Shown here piece after piece: positions 37,205-49,539 of a DNA stretch of 64,000 bases. Position numbers and translations under genes: made by a program. Source of the DNA: Onthophagus taurus (lineage: Eukaryota > Arthropoda > Insecta > Coleoptera > Scarabaeidae); contig NC_091972.1 of the NCBI RefSeq assembly GCF_036711975.1, positions 24,557,001 through 24,621,000 of the forward strand, in the 5' to 3' direction. The notes under the pieces are model-generated. The model saw nothing but the letters and a program-made list of their open reading frames with translations. It had not been told where the DNA came from and ran no database searches. Within the stretch, counting starts at the first letter, position 1. The number at the start of each line of letters is the position of its first letter.

Positions 37205-38275
37205 TAGACCCTCTAGTATGTTCCCAGTCTACTCTCACCCCCAGATTTACGTAGAGGCAGAGTGATGAATATTTGAATACTCATCGATTTTAATAGCAAA
37301 CTTAAAAATTATTTTCTAATCAACTAAGGACTGCAGCACCATGGGACTAGTCTAGATTATTGCATTAGGTTCTCTGGCATCCTTCTAGCCCACCAGCACC
37401 CCCAGATTTGTCGTAGGGGCTGAAGGGTGAATTTTTTAATATTCCTCTTTTTCATTAGCAAATGTAAACATTATTTTCTCAATAACTAGAGACTGCAGCA
37501 CCCTGGGACTAGTCTAGATTATTGGATTAGGTCCTCTGGTATCTTTTTATTTTAGCCCGCCAGCACCCTCAGGTTTGCCTTAGGGGCTGAAGAGTGAACA
37601 TTTTAATATTCCTCGTTTTCAATATCAAATTTAAACATTATTTTCTCAATAACTAGAGATTGCAGCACCCTGGAACTAGTCCAGATTATTGCATTAGGTC
37701 CTCTGGTATCCTTTTATTTTAGCTCACCAGCACCCCCAGATTTGAGTTAGGGGCTGAAGGGTGATTTTTCTAATATTCCTCGTTTTCATTAACAAATTTA
37801 AACATTATTTTCTCAATAACTAGAGACTTCAGCAACCTGGGACTAGTTTAGATTATTGCATTGGGTCCTCTGGTATCCTTCTAGCCCACCAGCACTCCCA
37901 GATTTGCCGTAGGGGCTGAAGGGTGATTTTTTTAATAGTCCTCGTTTTCAATAACAAATTTATTCATTATTTTCTCCATAACTAGAGACTGCAGCACCCT
38001 GGGACTAGATTATGCAATTATTATTTGCTATTGAAAACGAGGAATATTAAAAAATTCGCCCTGCGGCCCCTACGACAAATCTGGGGATGCTGGTGGGCTA
38101 GAAAGATACCAGAGGACCTAATGCAATAATCTAGACTAGTCATAGGGTGCTGCAGTCTCTAGTTATTGAGAAAATAATGTTTAAATTAGATATTGAAAAC
38201 GAGGAATATTAAAAAATTAACCGTTTAGCCCCTACGGGAAATCTGGTTGTGCTGGTGGGCTAGAGGGATGCTATT
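37205..38275. repeat. ~165-bp satellite: about five direct monomers then an inverted 1.5
   Basis: The mark actgcagcaccntgggacta recurs at 37330, 37492, 37660, 37828 and 37988 (steps 162, 168, 168, 160). From about 38020 to 38275 the same monomer runs on the opposite strand. Monomers share ctcaataactagagactg, tgcattaggtcctctggta and cccccagatttg. Present only in unit 1; unit 2 has unrelated sequence at 51520-51890. Confidence 0.9.
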
Positions 38276-38307
38276 AAAGTACATCGTACTTACAATTCCT
38301 ATTAGTA

Positions 38308-39058
38308 CAGTAAAACCTCGACTTACGCGACCCCGTCTTACGCGTCCCCGTAGTTACATCTCTTATTCGTCAGTCAACTCTTTTAGATTTTATAAAGCCG
38401 TCGGAATCGACGCAATCATATACGTTTTAGTATTATTTATCTACGACTGCTTGGTTAAGTCATCATTGCCACACTCATTTGAGGTGATTTGAGTTACATA
38501 ATGAAGTTCATTACCTGGTTTCATTACGTAACGCAATTTTAGCCCAATCAGAACAGATTTAATTAATTGAAACGAGCAACAAGAGAAAATACTATTATAA
38601 ACATTAATTGTTATGTTTTTACATTTCGAAACACTTATTCCAGATGAGTAAACATGTTGTTGAAATGTTATATTTTTATAAAAGTTAAAATAGATATTTA
38701 CTATTATAGATATTTTAAAGAAATTGATTTTTAAGTAATTTTTAGCATTATTATTAATATAATGTTATATATCACACATGGGCTAGGGTAGAGCATAATT
38801 ACGGTACTCGTGTTATTACAATTGTCTACACTCGTACAGTAATTATGTTTCTAGCCCACTTGTAATATAAATAACTGTTACTACCTTATATTTTTATTTT
38901 GCTTTTATTTTTTCGAGAAAACAAATTTATTAAAATTAGTACTAGTATTATTAGTATGTACACAATTTTCTTAAATAAATTAATGTTTATTAATCCTTGA
39001 TTTTATAATATTTATTTATCGAATTTCCCACTTATAGCGTAACTACGGGTTATTACTG
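38308..39058. mobile_element. 751-bp pogo-like element, TA target
   Basis: Left end cagtaaaacctcgacttacg; right end cgtaactacgggttattactg; TA on both sides. Unit 2 retains the empty site (ttttagtattataaac at 51913) where unit 1 has attagTA-element-TAttataaac. Interior contains a second inverted pair (atgggctag .. ctagcccac). Confidence 0.9.
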
Positions 39059-39122
39059 TATTATAAACATAAAAATATGATGTTTTTCGATATAATAATC
39101 ATATTCAAACTGCTGTTTAATG

Positions 39123-41128
39123 CAGGGACTAAAAACGAAAAGTATTTTGTTCGTTTCCGATCAGAACGAAAACGAAAAATTTCGTTTTCGTTCTTTTCGT
39201 TTACACCCAAAAAATATCGTTTTCGTTTTCGTGAACCGAAATGAAATAACGGTTAAAACCGGTTTTTTACTATTTTTCTAATAAAAATGCCAACATGCTT
39301 TTTTAATTTTTTTTTATATTTGACAAGTAAGTCACTTGTCATAATTTTAATCATAGCTGGCAAAAATTACTAACATAAAATTTATGCTTTTAAAAACTTA
39401 AATGTTAAAAATTTCAATCAACTGCATTTTAAGTGATGATGGCATTTTTGCTTTTTATAAATATTAAAAATAAAATTTAGAATGAATTGTTTGGGACCGT
39501 TTCTGTATTGGAGAGGCACGAATCTATTTTAGTTTCTTTCATTTATTCCCATTAAATTTAGTTACTTGAAAACCACGCACAAACTGCTATGCAGTTTAGT
39601 GGTATGCCAGTAACAGATTTTTTTTGCTACATATTTTAAATAATAATATTTGTTTCTTTTCTCTCTGATCTTGCTTTATTTCAATTAACTTTTACTTATT
39701 TAAAAATTTTGTGTTATATTTAATTTTTGGTTATTTGTAAATAAAGTTATTATTATTAAAAATAAAAGAAAAAAAATTTTAACATATTTATTTTATAGTA
39801 AAAATATACAGGGTGATTCACATAAGAACCGACACAGAGCAGGGACATGTAGAGGACAATAAATTAAGATGATTTAACGTAACTTACCTCTATACTAAGT
39901 TGTACACCTGAGGAGTTATAGGCCTTCATAGTTGGCTCTTAAATTTTTAAAAAGTTCAATATCTTCGTAATACATTAAGCTAGAAAAACCAAATTTGGTA
40001 TACGTTATGAGTGTACCAAGGGTAGCATTTCAAAGGGTTGATTAAAGGTGATGGTACCCTAAATTTTGACAGATTTTTTTAATCTTTTGGCGGATTTAAT
40101 ACATTACTACTTCATTTCATGTGGAATTTAATTCTAAAACTTTTCTTATTCTTATTATTTTTTAAAAAACTTCGTCGTTTTCATAGAAAACTTAAATAAC
40201 TAAACCTACGTATTTCGTAATGTTGCTTAAAATAAGCGAAAATTCAGTAGTCGGCTATGAAATTGTACGTCAAACTTGACAAATAGGTTATAAAGTTATT
40301 TGACGACAAGGTTTTATAAATGAATTTTCGATGATTTTAAGTAGCATTAAAGAAATTCGTGTCTTTAGTTATTTGAGTTTTTTATGAAAACGACAATGTT
40401 TTTAAAAAATAATAAGAGTAAAAAAAGTTTTAGAATTAAATTCCACATGAAATCAGGTAATAATGTGTTAAATCCACCAAAAGGTTAAAAAAATCTGTTA
40501 AAATTTAGGGGACCATCACCCGTAATCAACCCTTTCAAATGCCTCAATTGGTCTCAACTTGCTACCAATTAATACCCTCGGTACACTCATAACGTATACC
40601 AAATTTGGTTTTTCTAACTTAATGTATTACGAAGATATTCAATGTTTTAAAAATTTAAGACCTAACTTTGAAGGCCTATAACTCCTCAGTAGTACAACTT
40701 AGTATAGAGATAAGTTGTGTTAAATCGTCTTAATTTATTATCCTCTACATGTCCCTGTTCTATGTCGGTTCTTATGTGAATCACCTGTATATAAATAATT
40801 CAGCATTCCAAAATAAATAAAAATTTTAGTTAATTAAATTAAAGATATATTCTAAAGTAAATCACAGGATAATTATTAATTTTAGTATATATGAATATAT
40901 TTATATAAAAATTAATTGTAACTATTTAATCTAAGAATCTCTACTAGGAGTAGGTTATAAAAATATTGTGTCATTAAACCGGTTAAAACCGGTAACCGAA
41001 ATTATTTATTTCGTTTTCAATCATGAACGAAAAATAAAAATTTCGTTTTTGTTTCCGTTTTCGTTCTTATAAATTATTCGGTTAATTTCGTTCTTTCGTT
41101 CTCGTTTTCGTTCCGTTCTTAGTCCCTG
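39123..41128. mobile_element. 2.0-kb hAT-like element with 8-bp target duplication
   Basis: Ends cagggactaaaaacgaaaag and its inverted partner, flanked by gtttaatg at 39115-39122 and 41129-41136. Subterminal zones carry many copies of gaaaacgaa / ttcgttttcgtt. No transposase ORF. Unit 2 keeps the uninterrupted site (gttgaattgttaag near 51977). A palindromic element is nested at 39809-40787. Confidence 0.9.
39809..40787. mobile_element. 979-bp near-complete palindrome, nested in the hAT-like element
   Basis: Left end cagggtgattcacataagaa; right end ttcttatgtgaatcacctg; the flanks are tata. Both arms (about 470 bp) match almost throughout, with a spacer of only about 50 bp near 40280. TA target and end sequence fit the long-TIR mariner type. 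No ORF. Confidence 0.85.
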
Positions 41129-41276
41129 GTTTAATGGTTAAGATGCTTTTCAGCAACAGGTAAAAAGTATGATTAGTTTGTAACCATCTGCACACCCAAT
41201 TAAAAATAATTGTAACTATTTCATAAACGTTTTAGAACATTTTTATTTATGAAACCAAATACATTTATGTAAAAAT

Positions 41277-42645
41277 TCAAGGTTTAGAACCAATTAAAGC
41301 TAAAACATTCTTATCATAGAAATAAGTCCCACTTTCATCGTGTTGTACACATTCTTCAATTTTCTTTAAGAAATCCTCAATGTAACTCGGTCGAATATCT
41401 TCAGGAACGTGTTTTAGAATGTTATTTGCTGCAAGTACTGTTGCTAAAAAGTAGTATGGATTAAATTGAGTTATTTAATTATTTTTTCCGTCGACCGTGT
41501 ATTTATATGATTTATAAATGTATACAAAATCATTCATTAATGACACCTATTAATAAACGATTTTCTATTAATAAACGATTTTAAGAAAGTCCGACCGAAC
41601 TAATATAGTAGTCAATTTAATAAATATTCTCCAATGAAATTTGTAATACCGACCTAACCGACCACTATATCTATTCGGTAAGACTACAAAAATAAATTAT
41701 GACACATTAAAAGTGAGGTTATTTTGCCAGTGACAGAATTGGGAGATTTTTCAACGATAGATTTTCTCTATTTTGTTGAAAAGACGGTCAACGGAAAAAT
41801 ATTGTAACTAACTCGTATATTAAAATGCGATTAATTATCTCAATAATTAACGCGTTCGCTTCGCTTCGCTCGCTCACGCGTTAAAATATGTCGATAATTA
41901 ATCGCCTTCATTAATAGACTTGTTGGTTAAATAACTATTGTGATACTACCAGATAAACTCTTGAATGATGGATAAACAGATTTAAGTTTATTCACTTCAG
42001 CAATATCAATAACAAATCCAGCGTTTTCAAATAAACTTTTAATTGTTTCAAAGGGATTTTCTCCGAAATCTGTGAATAATTCTGGAGATTCAGCCATATA
42101 TTTAGACCAACGTGGATCTTTCTCAGCTCTTTGTAGTTTCGTAGTCATTGGGAATGGGTGCGGAGGGAGAACCATTACAACAAAAACTTGTCCATTTGAT
42201 TTTAGCATTTTAAATAAATTCTCAGTCCATCTAAAAATAGTGTTGAAATAATTTAAAATTAAAAAGAATGTTTATACCTTTCTGGGTTTGGTACCAAATG
42301 TAGTGTATAGAACGATATGATATGACCAAATCTATTTTCATATTTTTTCCATAATCCATCCTCAGCAATATCTATAGTTGTAAAAGATAATTTAGGTTTC
42401 TTATGAAGTTCATTTGCTATTTCTATAGCTGACGATGCCACATCCGATCCGATTAATTCTTTTAAGTGAGGTTCCACCAACGGATAAACAACTTCAAAAG
42501 TAATTTCGCCGCTTGCGCAACCTACCTCTAACACATCTTCCGGGTTATCTGACCATTTAAAATAATTTTTATATTTAGTTATTAGTTCAACAGCATCTCG
42601 AATGGTGTTTTTGTTGTGTTTTGAAAATTCAGCCGGATTATCCAT
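41277..42645 (-). CDS. jhamt: Juvenile hormone acid methyltransferase-like, copy 1, intact
   Basis: Exons 42645-42278, 42230-41950, 41443-41277; 816 nt, 271 residues, introns in phases 2 and 1. A SAM-dependent methyltransferase of the JHAMT family, which methylates juvenile hormone acid or farnesoic acid in the corpora allata. Seen: SAM motif I LEVGCASGE (39-47), the acidic loop GSDVASSAIEIANE, LSFTTIDIAEDGLW, FYTLHLVPNPERW, LFKMLKSNGQVFVVMV, the WSKYM segment, NPFETIKSLFENAGF, and a third exon HVPEDIRPSYIEDFLKKIEE ending GSKP. Canonical GCGxG is GCASG here. Intron 2 is about 510 bp, against about 53 bp in copy 2. The family also contains JHAMT-like paralogues without known substrates, so the exact reaction is inferred. 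Confidence 0.85.
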
Positions 42646-43946
42646 TTTGTTTAAAGAACTGTAACAAGAGTAAAAACTTCAGTTAGATTGTTTTATTTTA
42701 AAGAATGTTTACTATTCTAAATGGCGGTTTTAATTAAGTTTAATTAACCCATTTAGGACCATAGTTGCGTTAACGCAACGTTCGCAAATTGATTTTTTTT
42801 TAATATTTAAAAGCATTGATTTTTTATCAGAAAAATACTATTCGTTTAAGAAGGATTTGAGCACACCTATGCAGTTTTATGTCATAGATAATTCAACTTT
42901 CAAGCGTAAATATAAATTAACAAAAATGGTGACATTTTTAGCATATGGCTTTAAAAACATTGTAAAAAGGAACACTTATTATATATTTTTTTTAATCTTG
43001 AATGTTTTTCATATACAGCATTCTTCATAGAACAAGAATGTGGATGAATAGCTAACTATTTTTACAAAATTTAGTTTCCAAATGACTTTGATGTTGAACA
43101 TTGCGATAACGCAACATTGGGACCTAGCACCTACCAGTAGGTATACATATGAATTGCATTCGTAAACTTGTCTGAAGTTGTTTTTGTGACTGCAAATATG
43201 TAGTTGGTTAGGCTGCATTCAATCGTTTATTAATTAAATAAAAATTACTATCTATAATAAAAAGAAACAATATAATATATATGTTAATTATGTTTTTGTA
43301 ATTCGCGACGGTAATGAAAGCTATAACAGTGCTCAAACGGGTGCTGTAATGAGACTCTTTACAGCATCCGATGCTGTAATGAGATTTTAGTAACATTTTA
43401 TGAAACCAGTTCAAGTTGGTGACATTGGGTCATTAATTTTTCTAGTTGTCAATATGACAATGTTTGTCTATGGATGTTTAAACACGTTGATGAACACAAT
43501 GATGAGGACATTGAACTCTGAGCAATTTTTTTTGACAGTTTCTAATAGTCAATTCAATTTTCTAATTTCAAGTGTTACGATGTTACCAACTGCTACATAC
43601 CTATTTCCCTATATTGTCAAAATTTATTTTATTTTTGAGAAAAAAAAAGGTTAAAAACGCGAATTACAAAAAATAGCATAAAAAACACGTTTCATAAGAC
43701 TTAAAGCACTCATTCATTAAAAAAACTCGTGGCTTGGCCGCTCGTTTTCCAACTTGAATTCGTGTCTTACTTGTTTTTTAATATACTATTATTCAACGAG
43801 TTGGGTTTCATTTACTCTCCAAATTACGACAAAATTGAGAATATTATTGCTAGTAATAAATAAAACATTTAAATAAATATTTTATTGAATTTAGATGTTA
43901 TTGTTTACGCAAATATAATTTTTGACAAAAAAAAGTTCACTACGTA

Positions 43947-45938
43947 CAGGTGTCCCAATTTCGATGTCCACATAGGCTATCTCCGAAACTAAAAGAGATA
44001 GAAAAAAAAGTAGCTTACATGTCATGATCTCGTTTTTCGAGAAAATGTTAATGCCGAAAACTCCGAACAGCTATCGTCTTTTGTTTTCGCCCTATCGGCA
44101 AAAACTGAAAATTTTGCGAAAACGACAATCGCGAATATCTCACTTATTATCAAAGATGGAGTATTATAAATAAAACATTATATGGGCAACTTTTTACGAA
44201 CAATTCAGTGGCGTAGGTAGAATTTTTTTCCCATCTTTCATTTTCGAGATTTGAGACATAACTTTATTTTTTTAAATGGAAACCATAGTTGGCTATGACC
44301 TAAAATAATTTGTTATTTTCTTCTGATAACAAATATATATAGTTTGTGGGGTATATTTCTTATAGTTATTGAATAATTAACATAAATTCATTTTGTTCTA
44401 TCTAAAACTAATGTATGTATTTAAAAGTTAATGTTGCTATGGTGATAACCATACATACTATGATGGAACATAATGTATCAAATAATTGCCAAAGTTTGTA
44501 TTTAAAAATTCGATAACAACTCTGGCATTATGAGCTGGTATGATGCACCAGCATGTTAGGTGTCAAAGTATAACAAAACTAAATAAAACTTTACAATGAA
44601 CTTCGAAAATTATGAAAATGTAACATGATGGAATGCTATATGTATGTATTTAAAACTTAATGTTGTTATGGTGATAACAATGGCACGATGGAAAACATTG
44701 GATACGTTCAGCAGGTGTCAACAGTTGAATTAAATCAGTCAGCTAGTTGTATGAGCTTTAATACAGCGGAACGAAATCGGCTGAACAAGCAATTGAGAAT
44801 TAGCAGTTCAGCATAACCTAAAACTATGGCCAACAATAATATTTTTGAAAATTTTGTGTTATTACAAGAGATAATAGATGATGATGTTGATTTTAAGGCT
44901 CATTTCATTTTATACAGTTCTGCCAGTTTTCAAAATTAAAGGGGAGAAACAAAAAGTATACATATTTTTCTTTCATATTTGGGAGCAGCGGTTTTTGGGT
45001 CAGACGTCTTGTTCAATTTCTCTGCAAGATGTTGATGGATTTATCGCAAGTGAAGCCAACACATTGACTTCATCCTCTTGCAGGCCATTTTGGTATGTTT
45101 TTGCACGTGGTTTGGGGATGGACCAAAAATCTATTAAATTTTCTGCTAACCGGCTGAAGGTTCTTACGTGCGGTTGTCTTCTTTCCGGATAACTTGTGAA
45201 ACATAATTCCGCGGCTAACGTCGCATTCTTATCTGATAACATATAGCATTCCATCATGTTACATTTTCATAATTTTCGAAGTTCATTGTAAAGTTTTATT
45301 TAGTTTTGTTATACTTTGACACCTAACATGCTGGTGCATCATACCAGCTCATAATGCCAGAGTTGTTATCGAATTTTTAAATACAAACTTTGGCAATTAT
45401 TTGATACATTATGTTCCATCATAGTATGTGTGGTTATCACCATAGCAACATTAACTTTTAAATACATACATTAGTTTTAGATAGAACAAAATGAATTTAT
45501 GTTAATTATTATTCAATAACCATAAGAAATATACCCCACAAACTATATATATTTGTTATCAGAAGAAAATAACAAATTATTTTAGGTCATAGCCAACTAT
45601 GGTTTCCATTTAAAAAAATAAAGTTATGTCTCAAATCTCGAAAACCAAAGATGGGAAAAAAATTCTACCTACGCCACTGACTTCTTCGTAAAAAGTTGCC
45701 CATATAATGTTTTATTTATAATACTCCATCTTTGATAATAAGTGAGATATTCGCGATTGTCGTTTTCGCAAAATTTTCAGTTTTTGCCGATAGGGCGAAA
45801 ACAAAAGACGATAGCTGTTCGGAGTGTTCGGCATTAGCATTTTCTCTAAAAACGAGATCATGACATGTAAGCTACTTTTTTTCTATCTCTTTTAGTTTCG
45901 GAGATAGCCTATGCGGACATCGAAATTGGGACACCCTG
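43947..45938. mobile_element. 1.99-kb long-TIR mariner (family A), second copy
   Basis: Ends caggtgtcccaatttcgatg and cgaaattgggacaccctg with TA flanks. Arms of about 695 bp (43947-44642 and 45239-45938) are nearly identical, more so than in the 14.4-kb copy, suggesting a younger insertion or gene conversion between the arms. Confidence 0.9.
45000..45257 (-). pseudogene. N-terminal fragment of the family A transposase
   Basis: The minus strand is open for about 85 codons: LSDKNATLAAELCF, YPERRQPHVRTFSRLAENLI, then GLQEDEVNVLASLAINPSTS and CREIEQDV. Same protein as at 15107-15710, here without a stop until the end of the piece. The catalytic part has been replaced by unrelated internal sequence (44650-44990). 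The plus-strand ORF over 44878-45192 is a shadow. Confidence 0.65.
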
Positions 45939-46099
45939 TACATATAATATTATAATTTTTGTAATAAGTGTGGAAAAGTGAGAACATCACAATATTATGA
46001 CTCAAGAACATTTTATGATGGTATGTACAATAGTATGTACATATTTATAGTGGTGTAAATATGTATGCGTCAGGGTATATTTGCGACTTTAGAGTAGAG

Positions 46100-46340
46100 T
46101 CAAATATCAATATAATCCTACAAGGCCTTTAATGCTGAAAAAACTTGAAGCAATTTTTGAAGATCTTGATCTCAACGAAATAATTGATATTTGTTATGTT
46201 TCATACGAAGTTGACAATTTGACCAATGAGGAAGATATTGATGAAGAAACTATCGGTGGAATATAAGATTTGCCATCTGATATTGTCGGAACATTTGAAA
46301 CACTATTACCAGGAAAAAAATGGTGGTGGCCGTTATTTAT
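46100..46340 (+). pseudogene. piggyBac transposase N-terminal relic
   Basis: KKLEAIFEDLDLNEIID, YVSYEVDNLTNEEDIDEETI, one stop, then LPSDIVGTFE: the acidic N-terminal lead and start of the core typical of piggyBac transposases. The rest is missing. It supports the assignment of the 42748-46791 element. Confidence 0.5.
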
Positions 46341-46795
46341 AAATGTTAGACTTATAAATGCTTGAAAAATGCACAAGCAAACAATATAATGACAAACCAA
46401 TTTCTCAGTTGGATTTTAGATGGGAACTTGTATGAAGCCTTATTAGAGTCAACAACAATTAAGATACACCATAGAACGTGGTTCCACAATTTTTGTAACT
46501 TCAACCTCCAGATTGGATAATGTGCTACACATAATTAAAAAAACAATGAAAAGTGGAGACGACGCTGCAGGGTATATCAGAGCACCATAGTATTTATGTG
46601 CATCAAATGTAAATTTCCATTTACTATGGAGTTAGTCCCAATGTTGCGTTAACGCAACGTTCAACAAATCTACCAAAATGTATTATGTTGTATGTTATAT
46701 TTTAAAGATTGTTTCTAAAGACCCAAATAAACGCTCATTGACAAAAAAATTTGAATTTTTTCAATTATTTCTATCACTGGTCCTTAATGGGTTAA

Positions 46796-48300
46796 GTGAC
46801 TGGTTACTGACAAACGAGTCAATTTAAATCTGTCTGTAGGAATATTAACAATAATTATTTCCTTTCATGTTAAAAATAATTGCGTACATAATTCTAGTAT
46901 ACATATAGGTATACATTATAAAGTTCTGATGTAAAGTATTATAGGGGTTGGTTTTTTCAGCCCCTTGTAATAACATTTTCGGGTTATAATAATCGTAAAA
47001 ATAATCGTTAAAAAATATCATTTTATTAGCAACAGTTATCTGCTGTTTATTAAATAAAAACAATTATTTCCCCTAACTTTAGAGTGCTGTAACTTGGTGG
47101 GGAAGGCATTTTGAACAAACAGTTATATGAAAGACACCACTTAATTTTTGCTGAAAAATCACTCCTTGCAATCTTTCGCGTCAATTTAGAAACATCTTGT
47201 ATACTTAATCCTTTTTTTAATATACATATAAAAAGTAATAGTTAAAGTTACATTTGTTTTAAATGTAACTAAATAACATCAGAATGTGTAAGAACATTGA
47301 TAGTGGTTTTAATAGTTTAACCACTGTCAATAATAAAAATTCACAAAATTTTGAATTTAATATTTTAGACTAAAGACCATATTTTTAATGTTTCATTTTT
47401 ATTTATTATTTTAATAATAATAATATTAATAATATTATAATAATATACAGACAGAATATTAAAATAATAATTAGATCTAAAAAGTATAATAAAATTAGAT
47501 AACGAAACAAACATAATCGAGTGTGTTCTTATCTATATATCTAACGATGCAGATAAAGCTCACGATTATTGAGTTAATTACATTTATAAATGTTCAACTT
47601 ATACATATATTCAATGTTATTTGAGAACTATTTACTTACAGTTTTAAAGTTTTTTTTTCAATGTACTATTTTGTGGAAGGCGCGGTCATGAACTGCCTCA
47701 AGGTTACTAAATATACAGAGACAGAGCGTACTTTGAACTTCAATAAGGCACGTGGTCAATTCACCCGCGCATACTCTTCTAGTTTAAATTAAAAATAATT
47801 GTGAGAAATTAATTGTGTCATTGTGTAATATATTTGTAATAGGTATATAAAATAAATCCACAACAAATAAAATATATAAAATTTAATATCAAGTATACCG
47901 GGTGTCCCATCGGTTGGGGTATAGGCTTTTTGACTGTACCACAACTGAAAATTACAAAATTTATGGTTTTATTTTTTAACGATTCTTATATCATATGATG
48001 TGGGAGTCATAGTAAAGTAAATTTACACTAAAAAAATTGCGATTTATTCAATATTTACGACAAAAATTACGAAAAATGAAACGGCAGATAAATTTATGGT
48101 ACCGTCGATCGAGACTAATGATGGGTAAACACTCGGTAAATATTCTTTCTGTAAATACCCTGAAAATATACCTGGTATTTACCCAAAATGGGAATATACT
48201 CAGGTAAATAAATTCCAAAGACTGATTCTTAAAATAAATGTATTTTTCATGAAAACCAAACATATTCGGTAGCAAAAACGTATTCTTATCAAAAACATTT
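46796..48300. other. Non-coding part of unit 1
   Basis: Homologous to 53750-55680 of unit 2. AT-rich. 47897-47930 (accgggtgtcccatcggttg) is the end of the TIR element seen complete in unit 2. 48124-48210 contains gatgggtaaacactcggt-type hAT-like end sequence. No gene. Confidence 0.5.
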
Positions 48301-48339
48301 TATGTCTGAAGTCAAAGTAACTGTTACAAAATTATTTCG

Positions 48340-49140
48340 AAACCTTGTTTGCATTTTGCAAAATCTCGCAGAAGAAGTGGAAAAAGCACAAAGAAAACGA
48401 AGAAACGTATACGCAGTCCTACTGGACATGGAGAAGGTCTACGATAGGACGTGGAGAGAGATTTTTCACTTCTGCACAAAGTGAAAAATAGGCACGCCGG
48501 CCTACCTACAACAGATGATTGCATCATTTCTAGGACACAGAAGATTCCGAATAAGGATAGAAGATGAGCTATTAACTAGAGAGGTGGCGGCAGAGGGGTT
48601 ACCACAAGGATCCCCACTATCTCCCATCCTATATAACAACGGTGGCCAAACTGTGGCTAGCGAGCCGCATGCGGCTCTATGAATGATTATTTGTGGCTCT
48701 CGATAAATGTACTCGGGGTCCTTTTTTTTTTTTAGTATATAAAATATAATTTCTCTAAAAAAATTGTTTTTAATACCCCCTGCTATATAATGTGATGGCA
48801 TACGACATTCCCAGAAACACAGGAGGAAAGATCCTACAGTACGCAAACGACATTGCGATAATAACAGAAGGGATAAGCTATTGGCACGCGATGACAAAGA
48901 CAGAACAGGCAACAGAAAACATAATAACATGGGCCAAGAAATGGAAGATGAAAATAAACACAGGAAAAACCGAGGTAGCAATATTAGGTAGAAAATACGT
49001 AGAAGAAAAAGCAGAATCGGAGACACCGTAGTAAAGACGGAAAACGACAGCACCTACCTAGGAATAACATTCAACAAAAGGAACAACTTTTGTCATCGCC
49101 AGAAAGGCTCTCGCCAATAAAACATACGGGAGACTTTACC
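48340..49140 (+). pseudogene. LINE reverse-transcriptase relic, unit 1
   Basis: RT blocks: NLAEEVEKAQRKRRNVYAVL, LDMEKVYDRTWRE (first Asp), GLPQGSPLSPILYN, then after a ~150-bp insertion QYANDIAIITEGISYWHAMT (YADD changed to YAND), WAKKWKMKINTGKTEV, TYLGITFNKRNN. Frameshifts present. The same relic lies at 57090-57870 in unit 2. The interruption (about 48641-48785) begins ggtggccaaactgtggctag and holds gagccgcatgcggctct, which looks like a hAT-type MITE end. Confidence 0.8.
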
Positions 49141-49539
49141 ATCTAATCAACAAGGAATACCTAGAAAATGAAGAGAGCAGATCACATACGGAATGGAAAT
49201 TTGGACAGCGAGAAATAAGAAAATCGGGAAAGAACTATAAGGAAACGTTATGAGAAAACTAAAACAAGCAGGAGAATATGACAGGAAAACAAAAAATACG
49301 AAAGGAACTAAACAGGATACCCATATGGGAAAAGGCAGAAACACGAAGACAGAAAATGGAGGAAGCTAGGAACAACCAATAAGGTCAAAAAGATTACCAA
49401 ATAAAATTGGAAAAAGCAACAAATTTACATAGAAGTCTGATAATTAGCAGAAAAGTCAGAAGAATAAAAAAAAAGATGAATTCGTTTGTAGTTGCCTTTG
49501 TCCGTTCCCCCGTTTCTGTTACTTTAGAATTGGTTAATT

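Larger units (their letters stand above)
42748..46791. mobile_element. 4.0-kb piggyBac-type element at TTAA
   Basis: Ends cccatttaggaccatagttg and cactggtccttaatggg, with TTAA at 42744-42747 and 46792-46795. The palindrome gttgcgttaacgcaac near each end marks the subterminal zones. Coding is reduced to a transposase N-terminal relic; about half of the element is a nested family A mariner (43947-45938). Unit 2 has the empty site tttaattaagtgactcg at 53741. It inserted about 100 bp upstream of the JHAMT copy 1 start codon. Confidence 0.92.

Noticed and set aside
37205..38275. CRISPR-like spaced repeats
   Set aside because: Monomers of about 165 bp are contiguous and diverged, with no short repeat/unique spacer pattern; it is a eukaryotic satellite.
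43009..43654. Three ORFs of 68-84 codons in the piggyBac-type element
   Set aside because: No conserved motif, AT-driven composition, non-ATG starts in part; not supported as genes.
44878..45192. Plus-strand 104-codon ORF
   Set aside because: Antisense shadow of the transposase fragment at 45000-45257 (minus).
48502..49053. Minus-strand 183-codon ORF
   Set aside because: Antisense to the LINE reverse-transcriptase relic, which has family motifs on the plus strand.
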